NCBI RefSeq assembly: GCF_000150955.2
Contig: NC_011672.1
Coordinates: forward strand, 248,001 to 312,000
Origin: Phaeodactylum tricornutum CCAP 1055/1
Lineage: Eukaryota > Bacillariophyta > Bacillariophyceae > Surirellales > Neidiaceae
DNA length: 64,000 bases
Direction: 5' to 3'
Of this stretch, positions 49,477 to 60,352 are shown in pieces (position 1 is the first letter of the stretch; each line of letters opens with the position of its first letter). The position numbers and the translations under genes are program-made. The notes beneath the pieces were generated by a model that worked only from the letters and a program-made list of their open reading frames with translations, had not been told where the DNA came from and did no database searches.

Positions 49477-51477
49477 CCGTGTTACGGAAGGGGTAGCGGA
49501 GTCGTGGGCACTGCAATCCACGTAATGTCGGGCATACTCCCCTCCCAAAGGAACAGGGTACCGTGTGTGTGTGTTTTCGAGTGTCAACGTGTGATCGAAC
49601 GCACTATAGAGCGAACAAAAGGGAGCCTGGAGAAATTCGACGATTAGCGACCGATACGTCGTAAAGTATTCTGAAGAGGGTTGTAAGTTCCAGTGTTGAG
49701 TGTTGAGGTGCTGGGGGGGTCTCTCGTCACTTGTCGAAAATCGGACGGAGGAAAGAAAGAAGGCAAGAACCAACGAACGAAGGAACACAGAAACTATCGT
49801 GAGGTCGACTGCCGTACGGTACCGTTCTCGTTGTCGAAGTTTGGCATACTTGAGGTTCGGTCGGTCGGTCGGTCGATCCATCGGTGGCACGAATTGGTAG
49901 TACCGTGGTGGGAACGGAAGAAGGAAAAACGATGACTCTTCCGGAAGTCGTTTCCCACTTACGGGTCACCGGAATAACACGGGATTCGATTAGAACACGA
50001 GTCGAGGTTGGGAATATTTGACTTCTCGGATCGTGCATTGTGTAACACTTACTGTTACAGTTGCAATTACTAATGTGACAGTGAGATGAAGTTACCTACA
50101 TCTGCAGGCGGTTCCACAGATTGTGACTCCTCCCGTTCTTGACTACCACGAATGTCTCGGAAACGAATGTACGTTTGCTGCACAACCCAACAACGACAGT
50201 AGAAAGAAAGTCGTCCCCGTCGAGATTTGCTTGGGGGACCATCCAATTTTGCGACCATTGAATTTTGCGACCTTTGGGAACGTTACGGAAATTGCCCTCG
50301 TTTCCATTCCCTCCTATTTAACGATCTCGGATGACCCGCCCTGGATGCACCGTGTCTACAAAAATTGCTGGAGTACCCGAGGTGGATACGGCTGTGGAAC
50401 AAGTGATCGTTGGATCCACGCCGACGTGGGCCCGGCAGATGATACAGTAGATGGATAAAGGTCGATCCAAAACTATATCATTGATTGGAAAAGACTCATC
50501 AGCTTTTGCAATTGACCCATGGGCGCTGGCAACAGCAGCAGACGCAGACCACAAACACCAAAGGCTTCAATGCTATAGAAGCGAGTATTCGGGACCATTT
50601 GATGATTATCCCAAAGCAGCAAGGGTATTTTTCTAACGTTCGTTTTCCCAAGTAACGTTTCGTGAGTTGCGGCTACCGTCGTGTCGGGAGCATGACACCT
50701 TGCTGGCCTTCTATGGCCAAGAGGCTTGGGGGAACCGTGAAGGATCGCCATTGTTGTTTGTGTGGAGTACCCAGTCTTCCGCTTTCTGCTTGTCGCTAGC
50801 CTCGGCATGGCAGAATCGAAAGCACGACGGATGTCCCCCTGTCGACCTCCTTTGATTCATTTCGGAACGTGAAAGTGATTGCGAATATGTTTCCGTCTAC
50901 ATCAACACGCTAGATCCTATAAAGGCTACTTGAGAATCAGTATTGGACGTTACTGTAGATCTCGACTCTAGTTACTGTTTATCAAAGCTGTTTACGGTAG
51001 AAGGTAGAGTGCTGTTATCACCGAGGAGCCATCCTTGCGAATCAACAACGCCAAATTCGAGATTGTTGGGACAACAAAAATCTTGCCCATTGTCTAGTTT
51101 AGTACTTTCTGTGTTATAGTCGAGGCTCCTACGATCTAGCTTTCGAGTGAAAGCCAAGCCCAATTTTTTGTCAATTCCGGTTATTCCGGATTTCAGGTTT
51201 CCAATCGCGAATCAACAGGACTGGTTCAATGACGTGATACTGTCTCCCAGGCCAAGTCACATACCTTCACAGTCAATGCGCAGCACAATCCGACCATGAG
51301 CTCATTCTTGCACTAACCGTGATAACAATGCACAGTCAAGGAGGCCATTACTCCCGTCGTATTTCTGTAAAATAACGTTCCCGTGACAAATTCTTCCCTC
51401 CTACGCACTTTGACTGTACCCGTAGTTGCAGTGTTTAACCCACGCGCAACTGTCGTGTTCGCTGTCCTCGAGTAAGA
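49477..51477. other. 2-kb divergent spacer without a supported gene
   Basis: Head-to-head spacer between the EF-hand gene and the bZIP-like gene, the longest gene-poor stretch here. It has the motif core at 50076-50084 (plus), a full copy at 51267-51277 (minus) and a near copy TTTGACTGTAC at 51409-51419, 59 bp before the bZIP ATG. Open frames at 50123-50458 (plus) and 50473-50808 (minus) show no recognisable family. Confidence 0.4.
51267..51277 (-). promoter_or_regulatory. Recurrent motif copy WTTGACWGTGA
   Basis: Plus strand reads TCACAGTCAAT, 200 bp upstream of the bZIP-like ATG. A second half-match (GCACAGTCAAG) follows at about 51330-51340. Confidence 0.35.
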
Positions 51478-53054
51478 ATGGACGCTTCCCACGACAACGT
51501 CGACGAAGATCCCTCCATCCTGGACAGCGCACTGTTGGAAAGTCTCTTTTACAACGAAATGATGCTCATGGAGGAATCCTCTTCCACCAACGCCTTGCGG
51601 GCGACCTTATTCTCTTCCTTGTCTGACGATCCACGTCACACGGACGCCGTCACCGATCCGAATACGTACGCCGAAAAGGCCCTGCTCCGTGATTTCGGGG
51701 TTGAGGGACCGACACGCCTCGATCCACCCGTATCACTCTGGCCCTCGACGACCGAGACACCAACAGTGGACGGGTCCAGTATGGAGTCGTCATCCTACGT
51801 AACGAGTGGGGCCGAACACGACGAAGAGAAAAAGGCCAAACTTGTGACCCAGTTTGCCACCCTGGCGTCACGTTTGGGTATTACCTTGCCACCGCAAGTG
51901 GTCCAATCCTTGGCCGGAGTTGCCGCTGGAACCAAAGACCAGCATCCAATTACATCCGGCACACCGCCCCGTAATGGGAACGCACTGGCGACCAACGGCA
52001 CAGCGGCCAAGATTCAACCGCGTTCCACCCTCCCATCTGGCAACAGCGCCGACGCTCTCTCCAGCCACGTCAAACCTTGTGAACAGGTGCAATTCTTGCA
52101 CTCCGCTGCCGAAGCCGCGGTGATGACCGTCACCAAGAAGCGTTCTTTTTCGGATGCGGACGGGAATGCCGCCCCCGCCGCTTCCAGTCAGCCCGCGAAA
52201 CCCGCCTATAGCAAACGACGGAAAAAGCCCCGGCTGGCCGATTGCGAACACAAGCTGCTACATTTACAGACGGAAAACGCCATGCTCAAACGACATCTGG
52301 CCAACGTCTCGCAAAAGTCGCAGGCGCAGGATGCGGAGCGCATCCAAGCCGAAGAGAAAATGCGGGTAATGTTGGAACAAAACGCGTCGCCGGAAGAATT
52401 GGATGCCGTCGTTAGTTACTACAAGGAGATGTATTCGGACTACGGACGTCGACGACATCAAGAAATTTTGTTTCATTTGGAACAATTACAACGGTAAGTG
52501 TTTGGTCTCTGCTTGTGGAATGTATTCTTTCCGTCTCGCCCTTGACGCACGTGCTGATTTATCAACTTTTCTCGTCCTACAGCTTGGCCAATCCAACGAA
52601 CTTTACCAAAATGGGACTCTGGACACTAGGACAGCAAAGCAAGGGACCGGATCCAATAGCTGGAATTTTGCAAAAAGAACTCGACATTCAGCCGCAGCAG
52701 GGACGTAAAATCATCGAACAACGGCAAAAGATTCGCAACGTTTGCTCCAATCTCAAAGAGGTACGTACCTTACGCGAACGATTTGTCGACAACAAACATT
52801 TTGCACTTAACTGACTTTCTGTAAACAATCAAATCTGATCTTCCACCCTGCATCAGTGTCTGTTTTTGCTGGGAAAACTGAAGACCTTGTGCGAACAAAA
52901 GACTTCTATTTTTCACGATCGCATGACGAAATGCCGTGAAATACTCACGCCTCGCCAAGTCGTCATGCTGTTGGTTTGGATCAACGATCACTCACAAGTA
53001 TTGCAGAGCGTATGCCCGGGTTGGGGCTCGGAATTACGCTCTAAAGTGCCATAG
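51478..53054 (+). CDS. bZIP-like transcription factor with atypical basic region
   Basis: CDS is join(51478..52493,52583..52760,52857..53054), 463 residues, introns of 89 and 96 bp (gtaagt...cag; gtacgt...cag). An acidic/Ser-rich N-terminal half could activate transcription. Around residues 240-285 is a bZIP-like segment: basic SKRRKKPRLADCEHK then a leucine zipper, LLHLQTENAMLKRHLANV. The invariant Asn-x7-Arg of the basic region is not seen, so DNA binding may be altered. The C-terminal ~150 residues, built over three exons, are a helical domain (YYKEMYSDYGRRRHQEILFH; MGLWTLGQQSKG; ILTPRQVVMLLVWINDHSQV) of the kind found behind bZIPs in stramenopiles. Phases 2 and 0 are consistent. Confidence 0.75.
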
Positions 53055-53334
53055 CATTCTGTAGCGGCCGCAGTCAAGTAAACAGCAGGAGCCATTCGTC
53101 ACAAACACAGCACCTCACTCGCAATTAGCTGGCAAAAGCTGCTTTGCCTATTGAGTCCTTCCTGTACGATCGGGCTTCAAGCTGTAGACACATTTCGATT
53201 TCAGCGAGCTTAAGTTTTTCCCCTAGGAGCACTTTCCATCGATTGTAAGAATAAGACGAACGCAGGTTGGAGTTATAAACATGTATTACTAATTAAGAGA
53301 GAAGAAAATATACACTTATGCTGCGATCCGATTT
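53055..53334. other. Tail-to-tail spacer
   Basis: 280 bp between the 3' ends of the bZIP-like and FAD oxidoreductase genes. Nothing recognised. Confidence 0.4.
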
Positions 53335-56300
53335 TTACTTCTTCGGAGGCAGTTTGTAGTCGTTGCCGCTTCCAAACTTCCACGCCTCCATGCGCCGCCT
53401 CCATTGGAATTTGGTGCGTTCACTCTTCACCGTAGTCTCCATGACAGGTTTGAAGACTGGCGTGACAACAGTGTCCAACAAGCCGTAAGTTCCCATGGTA
53501 CTCACATGCCCAACCCACTCGGCCAGAGTAGGAATGCCTACGTGCGCCACAATTTGTGGCATAAAAGTCGGATCCGCCTGGAAGCTTCGTAAGAGGCTAC
53601 CAACCAGACCATCAAATCGAACAACGTCCTGCAAAAAGGGCCGCATTGTCCTGTCTCCCATACCATCCATAGCTTCAAAATTAACCGCAAGAAGCCTGTT
53701 CACAAACTTAGGGTCTACTCTTTTCCCCATGCGAACTGACATTGCCTTCTGGAACATCCAAGCAGCACTGAGATTTGGTAGATAAGCATTGATTTGCCCA
53801 AGATCTTCTTTCGCAAGGAGATCGTACGTGAGAGCATCGCCTACGGCATCTGATATCCGACCGAGATTGCGAGTCAACGCTCCAAATCCACCAAAGCTCA
53901 ACGGACTCTGGATTCCGGATGCGTCTCCTACGGCAAGTATTCTATCCCATTTCGGTTTTAATGGAGAATCTCTGTACGTTGGGAAGTACGCAAACAAAAC
54001 CCGCCGAAAATCGAGGTCTGTCTCGGGATTTTGAATCGAAGGCTGGTATTTAGGGAGTAGTCTCCAATAGTCGTCCATGAGCGTACCCAACGAGATCCGT
54101 TTCTCGTGTGCGTCCATATATGTAAAGAGGTACGTTGTCTTCACGTCACTGCTGCCAGGAGCTTGGCCATTCTTGCCAATGCCAACAGGAAATGCTTCCC
54201 AAAAGTATTGGTACATGCCATTGTCTCCCTTGTCTTCCATTTCTGAGTTCGTATAGATGATGTCACCAATCAGATTGGTTTCCTTGTCAAATCCGGCAGC
54301 ACATGAACCAACAACAGCACAAACCCCATCGGGCTTCACTCCTTGTCGTTGCTGTCGTGATATGGGCGATGCGTTCCCCATGCAATCAAGCACCAATCGT
54401 CCTGTAATAGGTGCCTTATCTGAGCCAAAATCTAGAGCAGCCCCAACAGTCTCCGAAATATGAACTGCCCTAAGCGGACTTTCTTCCTTGATTACACCGT
54501 CGATCGCCTTGAATTTTTCTTTCACAAGATCCAGCAAAACCGCAGGTGAAATGCCTAGGTTTAGAACATTATCCGTTGCTGTCTCGAATCCGACACCATT
54601 GTCAAAATATCCGCCTTCGAGGCCGTTTTCCTCGCGATTCTTGAAGCCTGACCGACATGCTGGAAAGTCAGTTTTCAAAGCAGTATCGATGTCGTCTTCA
54701 CTCAATACACCCAACTCTACCAGCTCTAGCAATTCGTCCATACTGAGATTCCATTCCTGTTCACGGCCACGCAGTTTGCCGGCTTCGACCACACACACGC
54801 TAAATCCCTGCAATTGTAATGCTGTTGCAAAGAAAATACCCAACGTCCCACCACATACAACAATATCGTAGTCAAGTTCTTTATTTTGTTGTTGCATAAG
54901 CTTCGTCCACGCGGCCGGATTCCCGGACGCGCCATCTTCGATGACGAAATCAGGTATATGTACCTTTTCAGAGGTTTTCGGGTCAAATGTTCGCATACGC
55001 TTCCAATTTTCTTCCGCCCGTAAGAAGCCGTCCCACGTAGATTGCCCACCTGCGCCCCCTGCTTGACCTTCCACCGGGATACGTTTCATAATGCGTTCCG
55101 TCATCCCTGTTGTATCAAATCCAGGCTGGTAGTCGTCTGGGGTTTCCTGCTTCAACGGTAAAAGCATGATATTCTTTTGCTTGTTCAAATATTGTTTTTG
55201 ATCTTGTACAAAAGCATCGATCTTCTTCTTTGCTTGTTTCGAGACTTTACCCATCATTCCATACAAATCAATAGGTTTTTGTTTCATCATTCCTGACTGT
55301 TTGCTGATGAATGTGTCGAACACGTTCGTATTGCCCGGACTGACGGACCTTTCGTCGACCTTTCCACCTTCATGTGGGTCGTCTGTACTCTGTGTTGCCC
55401 TGTCCAACTGCTCTTCCTTTGAGCTAAAAGCCCAATGCAAACTTTGGGGATCCGTTGGTGGCTTGGTTTTCGGAGGTACAGGATTCTTTTGCCTCACATG
55501 TTCTTGGGAAAGCGTGTTCCCGGCAGGAAGGGAGGCCTTTGCATTTGCCTTGCGTTGCTCGAATATCGAGTTTGAGCTACTGCTCGCCGTGGCCCCTCTC
55601 ACTTCTGAGAGTGGTAGTTGTGTGTCCTTCATTGCGGTCTCTTCACGTGGATTGTTCGTTGGCGCCCATTCCGCAGCCAGACTCGACGAACTGTCACTGC
55701 TCTCTTTTACGGCTGGGCTGGCGCTCAACGGAGACTGAGGTGACATTGGTAGTGACGTGCTTGCGGACGGTACGTACACTTTCTGCATCGATTTACCGAC
55801 TCCCGATTGCGCACGTTCAATTTCAGCCTTCACCCATCGGGATTGACCTACCTGCATGGACGCAATCACTTTAGCATTGCGTTGCTCGTACACTGAGTTC
55901 GAGTTGCTACTATCAGTGGCGCCTCTCGCTTTCGATGGTGGCGATTGCGCGAACTTCGCCCCAGATTCTTCAGCTGGGCTTTTCTTGGACGCCCACTCCG
56001 AGGTCCTACTCGACGACAGAGCAGCGTTTGTTTTTGAAGGGGATCTGCCATTCAGCGGACCCTGGTAGCCATTCAATCCTGAAGAAGGTTGCTCTTGTCC
56101 ACGACTGGCCCATTCTGTTGGTGAAGACAACTTGTCGACTCCCGCTCCATAGCCATTCAATCCTGAAGAAGGTTGCTCCTGTCCACGACCGTCCCATTCG
56201 GTTGCTGAAGACGACTTGTCGACTCCCGCTCCATCACGAGAGTTCTCAAACCCGTCGATCTGGCGTTTAAAGGAACTTGCGCCAAAGGGAACCTGTCCGT

Positions 56301-59067
56301 TATTCAGCAAGGAGGAAGAAGACGAATCTACTGGCGACGATTCAGCACCAGTACTACTCGTGGCCCAGTCTTCCGTCAAAGAAGACCTACCGGCAACCAT
56401 TCCGGTACTGGAGCTATCAAAACCCCTGCTCCCATACGGAACCCCGCGGAACGGGACCTGCCCTTTGCTCAACGGAGAAGAATTTGACGAATCCGTTGAC
56501 GATGATTCACCATAGTCCCCTGCACTATTCGTGGGCCGCTCTTTCGTCGTAGAAGACCTACCGACTCCCCTTCCGGTACTGGGGTTCTCAGACCCCCTGC
56601 TCCCATACGGTACACCGCGAAACGGAACCTGCCCTTTACTCAACGGGGAAGAATAGGATGAATCTGGCGATGTCGATTCACCATAGTCCTCAACACCATT
56701 TGTGGCCTGGTCTTTCGTCGAAGAAGATGTGTCGACTCCGCTTCCAGCCCTCGGACTCTCGAAGCTATCAGGATTCTTGCGTTTGGAAACAGCACCGTTA
56801 AATGAGACCTGTCCTTTACTCAAAGGGGATGAGTACGACGAAGCTGCCAATGTCGATTCGGTGACATCACTACCGCTACTTGCAGCCCAATTGTCTGACC
56901 TGCCCCCACTGCCATTACGAGGGGTGTCGAAATTCCTGCTCCCGTACGGAACACCACGGAAAGGAACCTGCCCCTTACTCAACGGGGAAGAGTACGACGA
57001 ATCTGGCGGTGTCCTTTCACCAAAATCGACAGGACTACGGCCGACCCAATTGTCCGTTGATGACCGTTTGTCGACTCCAGTTCCGGTACTAGGGCTCCCG
57101 AAGTTATCGAGATTCGTTTGTTTGAACGGAGTGCCGCCGAGTGGAACCGAAACGTCCTCGTAGACTGGACTGTTGTTTAAGTCGTCAGTAGGTTTGTCAA
57201 CACTCTTGCGCCCAAATGGCGTACCGCTGAACGGAACCTGCCCCTTACTCAAGACAGACGACGATAAGGCGTCATCTTTAGGACCATTAGCGACCCATTC
57301 ATCGCCTGGCGATGACCGGCCCACTTCTGTCCCATCACGGCTATCGCCACCGAAAGAAGATCTGGTAAACGGAACTTGTTCGTTGCTCGTCTCAGACGTG
57401 TAGGGCATGTGTGGTGGCGTTGACGAAAAGTCATCGTCGATAAGACTTCGGAACCGACGCTGCTCGTTACTGACCTCCGAGGTGTAGGGCATGCGTGGTG
57501 GTGGTGACGAAACATCATCGTCAATAAGACTCCGGAATCGCCGCTGCTCATTGCTCACCTCAGATGTATAGGACGTTCTTGGTGATGGCGACGACAAGTC
57601 ATCGTCGATAAGACTGCGGAACCGCCGCTGCTCGTTACTCACCTCCGAGGTGTAGGGCATGCGTGAAGACGGCGATGAAACATCATTTTCGATAAGACTT
57701 CGGGAGGCCCACTCGCCTGCCGACGCGGACCGTCCCAACAGTTGCTCGTTGCTCAATTCGGAAGTGTACGGCATGCGCTGCGGCGACGACGGAGTGTCAT
57801 TATCAACAAGATTGCGTAACGGAAGCTGTTCAGTGCTTGGTTCGGAACTATATGGCATGGGTGGTGGTGAGGTAACGTCGTCATTCATCGGACTGCGAGT
57901 GGCCCATTCGTCAGACTTCAAAGACGGTCCGGTCAGCGCCCATTCCTTCGCGAGCGTGGCAGCATCTTTGTAGTTCGCTCTCCTTGTCGAGGCGGCGGAT
58001 GCCATTGATGCCGTTTTTGATAAAAAGTTGTTCGGGGGGAGGCCAACGTTCATTGGTGGGAGCGGTGGCACGCTACGGGCCGCAGGCTGGGAACGTCTCA
58101 TGGGCAGCGGTGGTGGGATGTTGCTGTTTTGGTTCACCCCGTCCCGCTCTGGCGTAGTGTTGCTCCAATATCCATCACCATCGTAATCGTTTTCACGGGA
58201 AGAAGAGGCGGTGGATCCTCGAGCATTGGACGCCATGGTTTGCGCAGCACCGTTGACACCTGACGGCAACGTATTCGCCCCCGGGTCGGTGCGGGCGGCC
58301 CCGTTCACGGCCGCCCATTCGTCGGCCAAATTGGTCCAGGTACCCCCAATAGTATTGCTTCCCGAAGCGACTCCCCGGGTACCGTATTGGCTTTTGATAC
58401 CTCCAAATGAAGAAGATTGTTGGGCCCAACTGAAATCGGGTGCCTTGGTCATAGTCATTGCTGGAGCCACCGCTACCGCCACCGGAGGATCGCTGAATTT
58501 TGGTGGAGCGTTCGTTTCCGCCGCTGTCTCCACCGCTCGAAAATCTGTCTCCTTCCCTGCCGTTGGTAACTCTGCCTCCTCTGGTAACATTGTTTCTGAA
58601 GGAACCTCTGTCTGCCACTCTGGTATTTCTGTTGGTAACATTGCTTCCGTCGTTTCAGTTGTTGGCGTGAGGAATGACGTTGCTTCCGTCGTTTCCATTG
58701 TCTCCATTGACAACGTTGTCTCCTCCTTTAACGTCGTCAAAGTCTCTGCCATTGGCAAGGCTGTCTCCGTCACTGCCGTTGAGTTGTTTGTTTCCGCGGT
58801 TACTGTCGCTCCCATGGGGAACATGGGGAAAGTGGGAGTGGGATCTTCCTCTTCTCGATTCGAAGACGCCCATTCGTTGGCCAAATCTTCCCAACCGGAT
58901 CGGGGTGGCGTCGCCGGAGGCCGATTCGTGGCGGTATGCGATCGTGGTGGCTCGTTCGCCGGCACTCTGGTGGGTGCCAAACTTTCCAGATAACTTCTCG
59001 CCAGCGCCGCGGCGCCGTCCATACCGCTCCACCAGACGCACAGCAGTGCAACAATGGAACCTTTCAT
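53335..59067 (-). CDS. Giant FAD-dependent oxidoreductase with long repeat-rich N-terminus
   Basis: One uninterrupted 1910-residue frame. The first ~25 residues are a hydrophobic signal (MKGSIVALLCVWWSGMDGAA). Residues ~30-1390 are low-complexity, Ser/Pro-rich, and hold several repeat families: ~28-residue units like EVSNEQRRFRSLIDDD with MPYTS (coded near 57370-57870); units around SSPLSKGQVPFRGVPYGSR (56440-57280); and two units like GLNGYGAGVDKLSSPTEWAS (56065-56225). A short (D/E)WA motif, often LA.EWA, recurs a dozen or more times. From about residue 1395 a flavoprotein begins with a dinucleotide fold (DYDIVVCGGTLGIFFATALQ, VCVVEAG) and later AVGDASGIQSPLSFGGFGAL, as in lycopene-cyclase-like and other plastid FAD enzymes. 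Substrate unknown. Confidence 0.85.
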   Translation of the reverse strand: MKGSIVALLCVWWSGMDGAAALARSYLESLAPTRVPANEPPRSHTATNRPPATPPRSGWEDLANEWASSNREEEDPTPTFPMFPMGATVTAETNNSTAVTETALPMAETLTTLKEETTLSMETMETTEATSFLTPTTETTEAMLPTEIPEWQTEVPSETMLPEEAELPTAGKETDFRAVETAAETNAPPKFSDPPVAVAVAPAMTMTKAPDFSWAQQSSSFGGIKSQYGTRGVASGSNTIGGTWTNLADEWAAVNGAARTDPGANTLPSGVNGAAQTMASNARGSTASSSRENDYDGDGYWSNTTPERDGVNQNSNIPPPLPMRRSQPAARSVPPLPPMNVGLPPNNFLSKTASMASAASTRRANYKDAATLAKEWALTGPSLKSDEWATRSPMNDDVTSPPPMPYSSEPSTEQLPLRNLVDNDTPSSPQRMPYTSELSNEQLLGRSASAGEWASRSLIENDVSSPSSRMPYTSEVSNEQRRFRSLIDDDLSSPSPRTSYTSEVSNEQRRFRSLIDDDVSSPPPRMPYTSEVSNEQRRFRSLIDDDFSSTPPHMPYTSETSNEQVPFTRSSFGGDSRDGTEVGRSSPGDEWVANGPKDDALSSSVLSKGQVPFSGTPFGRKSVDKPTDDLNNSPVYEDVSVPLGGTPFKQTNLDNFGSPSTGTGVDKRSSTDNWVGRSPVDFGERTPPDSSYSSPLSKGQVPFRGVPYGSRNFDTPRNGSGGRSDNWAASSGSDVTESTLAASSYSSPLSKGQVSFNGAVSKRKNPDSFESPRAGSGVDTSSSTKDQATNGVEDYGESTSPDSSYSSPLSKGQVPFRGVPYGSRGSENPSTGRGVGRSSTTKERPTNSAGDYGESSSTDSSNSSPLSKGQVPFRGVPYGSRGFDSSSTGMVAGRSSLTEDWATSSTGAESSPVDSSSSSLLNNGQVPFGASSFKRQIDGFENSRDGAGVDKSSSATEWDGRGQEQPSSGLNGYGAGVDKLSSPTEWASRGQEQPSSGLNGYQGPLNGRSPSKTNAALSSSRTSEWASKKSPAEESGAKFAQSPPSKARGATDSSNSNSVYEQRNAKVIASMQVGQSRWVKAEIERAQSGVGKSMQKVYVPSASTSLPMSPQSPLSASPAVKESSDSSSSLAAEWAPTNNPREETAMKDTQLPLSEVRGATASSSSNSIFEQRKANAKASLPAGNTLSQEHVRQKNPVPPKTKPPTDPQSLHWAFSSKEEQLDRATQSTDDPHEGGKVDERSVSPGNTNVFDTFISKQSGMMKQKPIDLYGMMGKVSKQAKKKIDAFVQDQKQYLNKQKNIMLLPLKQETPDDYQPGFDTTGMTERIMKRIPVEGQAGGAGGQSTWDGFLRAEENWKRMRTFDPKTSEKVHIPDFVIEDGASGNPAAWTKLMQQQNKELDYDIVVCGGTLGIFFATALQLQGFSVCVVEAGKLRGREQEWNLSMDELLELVELGVLSEDDIDTALKTDFPACRSGFKNREENGLEGGYFDNGVGFETATDNVLNLGISPAVLLDLVKEKFKAIDGVIKEESPLRAVHISETVGAALDFGSDKAPITGRLVLDCMGNASPISRQQRQGVKPDGVCAVVGSCAAGFDKETNLIGDIIYTNSEMEDKGDNGMYQYFWEAFPVGIGKNGQAPGSSDVKTTYLFTYMDAHEKRISLGTLMDDYWRLLPKYQPSIQNPETDLDFRRVLFAYFPTYRDSPLKPKWDRILAVGDASGIQSPLSFGGFGALTRNLGRISDAVGDALTYDLLAKEDLGQINAYLPNLSAAWMFQKAMSVRMGKRVDPKFVNRLLAVNFEAMDGMGDRTMRPFLQDVVRFDGLVGSLLRSFQADPTFMPQIVAHVGIPTLAEWVGHVSTMGTYGLLDTVVTPVFKPVMETTVKSERTKFQWRRRMEAWKFGSGNDYKLPPKK
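56065..57870 (-). repeat. Protein-coding tandem repeat arrays in the FAD oxidoreductase gene
   Basis: Three neighbouring families of imperfect units that keep the reading frame: two ~84-bp units (56065-56225), ~20-residue SKGQVPF units (56440-57280) and ~84-bp SNEQRRFRSLIDDD units (57370-57870). Adjacent units are near-identical at the DNA level, consistent with unequal exchange. Confidence 0.8.
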
Positions 59068-60352
59068 CGTACACGCGTGTTCTCTGTCAACGTGTCTGCA
59101 CGTGTGTTGCGGCTATTGCGGGTGGAGTACGTGTCGACACGTGTGTGTGTGTGCGTATGCGAGTACCGCACTACAAGATCGTACACGTATGTGTCAAGGG
59201 GAGCCACGCTTCCCAGTCCTCTACACCACCAGAACTCGACGCCAAGAGGGAGTCGGTTCTACTCGTGTAAGACTCTACGACTACAACAAGAGAACGTCTC
59301 TACGATCCCACAATCAAGAGTGTCTTGGACTATTGTAACAGTGACAACCTTCACAAATTTCTGGCAAGGTATCTCTGTTCTATCAGGATATAAGAATGTA
59401 TATACCGGTACAGGCGGAGAACGAAGGAAGGAGGAGTTCGTGGTCTCGAAGACGGTACGGTACGGACGGTACGTGTCGAGTTAGATCAAGTCAACAACGC
59501 TCGCGGAATTCCCCCCAAAACGGTCCAGTTGGAAAGGTCGCCGAACACCGTTAGTGCAAGGGCCTATGATAGGGAAGATGTCTCGTACCCGCCCAGTCGA
59601 GATCCTTGACGTCAAGGAACACTCTTGTGTTGCGCGCAACACTACCTACCTATTCTACCAAGGATCGGTGTGACGGTGAGACGACGACATCAGCCAGTTA
59701 TTAGGGGTAGAATTTCCCCATCGTGTTCGTTCTTGCCACGTCATAATTCCACAAGCGAATGCCAACCCTAGTCAAAATAACGGTATTCCGTTAGAATTCC
59801 TGATTGGTTCAAATCCGTAGGTGACAACTTTCGGACAATTAGGAGGAATCAAGCTAGCTTCGCTCCTCTTCGATGGTGTTCGTGGACGATTTATCGTTAC
59901 TTTACCATGATAAGTAGATTTTTTGTCGTATCGAAAATCCTAAATTAACGGGCAAGTATTTTATTTACAGAGAAGCCGCTGAACTTATGGTGTGCGTCTT
60001 GATATCGGCGGCATACCGATTGCGCGGCAGGCACCGCCAAGTCGATTTTTAGTAGAGCTATCTATCAGTCAAAGCACTGCGTTCCCAGTCAGGTCACCGT
60101 TCCATTCCTGACGAAGCAAGGTCCACCGCAGTGGCAAGGCAGTACCTGTCGCTAGTTATATTTATCGCCACATCGCTCGGTCTCACACGTTTGCGAGAAA
60201 CGGAGCCGACTTTCTCCGTCTGATCCCTTTCTTTTTACCCAGTGAAGACCATTGGGCGTTCCAGGTATTCCTCCGAAACCAACAACACTACACCGTCCTT
60301 CCGTTCCACCCGGTGAAAGCCATACACTTCCGTATCCGTCTTTCCTTCCATT
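59068..60352. other. 1.3-kb divergent spacer
   Basis: Head-to-head spacer between the FAD oxidoreductase and MsrB-like genes. It begins with a GT-rich 5' region of the former gene. TGTAACAGTGACA at 59334-59346 is a loose match to the recurrent motif. A ggttcaaatcc at 59806-59816 looks like a tRNA B box but no tRNA fold surrounds it. No supported gene. Confidence 0.4.

Noticed and set aside
50123-50808. Open frames on both strands in the large spacer
   Set aside because: Short, no start context, no domain or composition typical of neighbours.
58211-58993. 260-codon plus-strand frame rich in Val/Ser
   Set aside because: It is the antisense of the Ser/Thr/Glu-rich N-terminus of the FAD oxidoreductase; low-complexity coding often leaves the opposite strand open.
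59790-59830. tRNA gene suggested by ggttcaaatcc
   Set aside because: The flanking bases do not pair as a T-stem and no acceptor stem or anticodon arm could be drawn.
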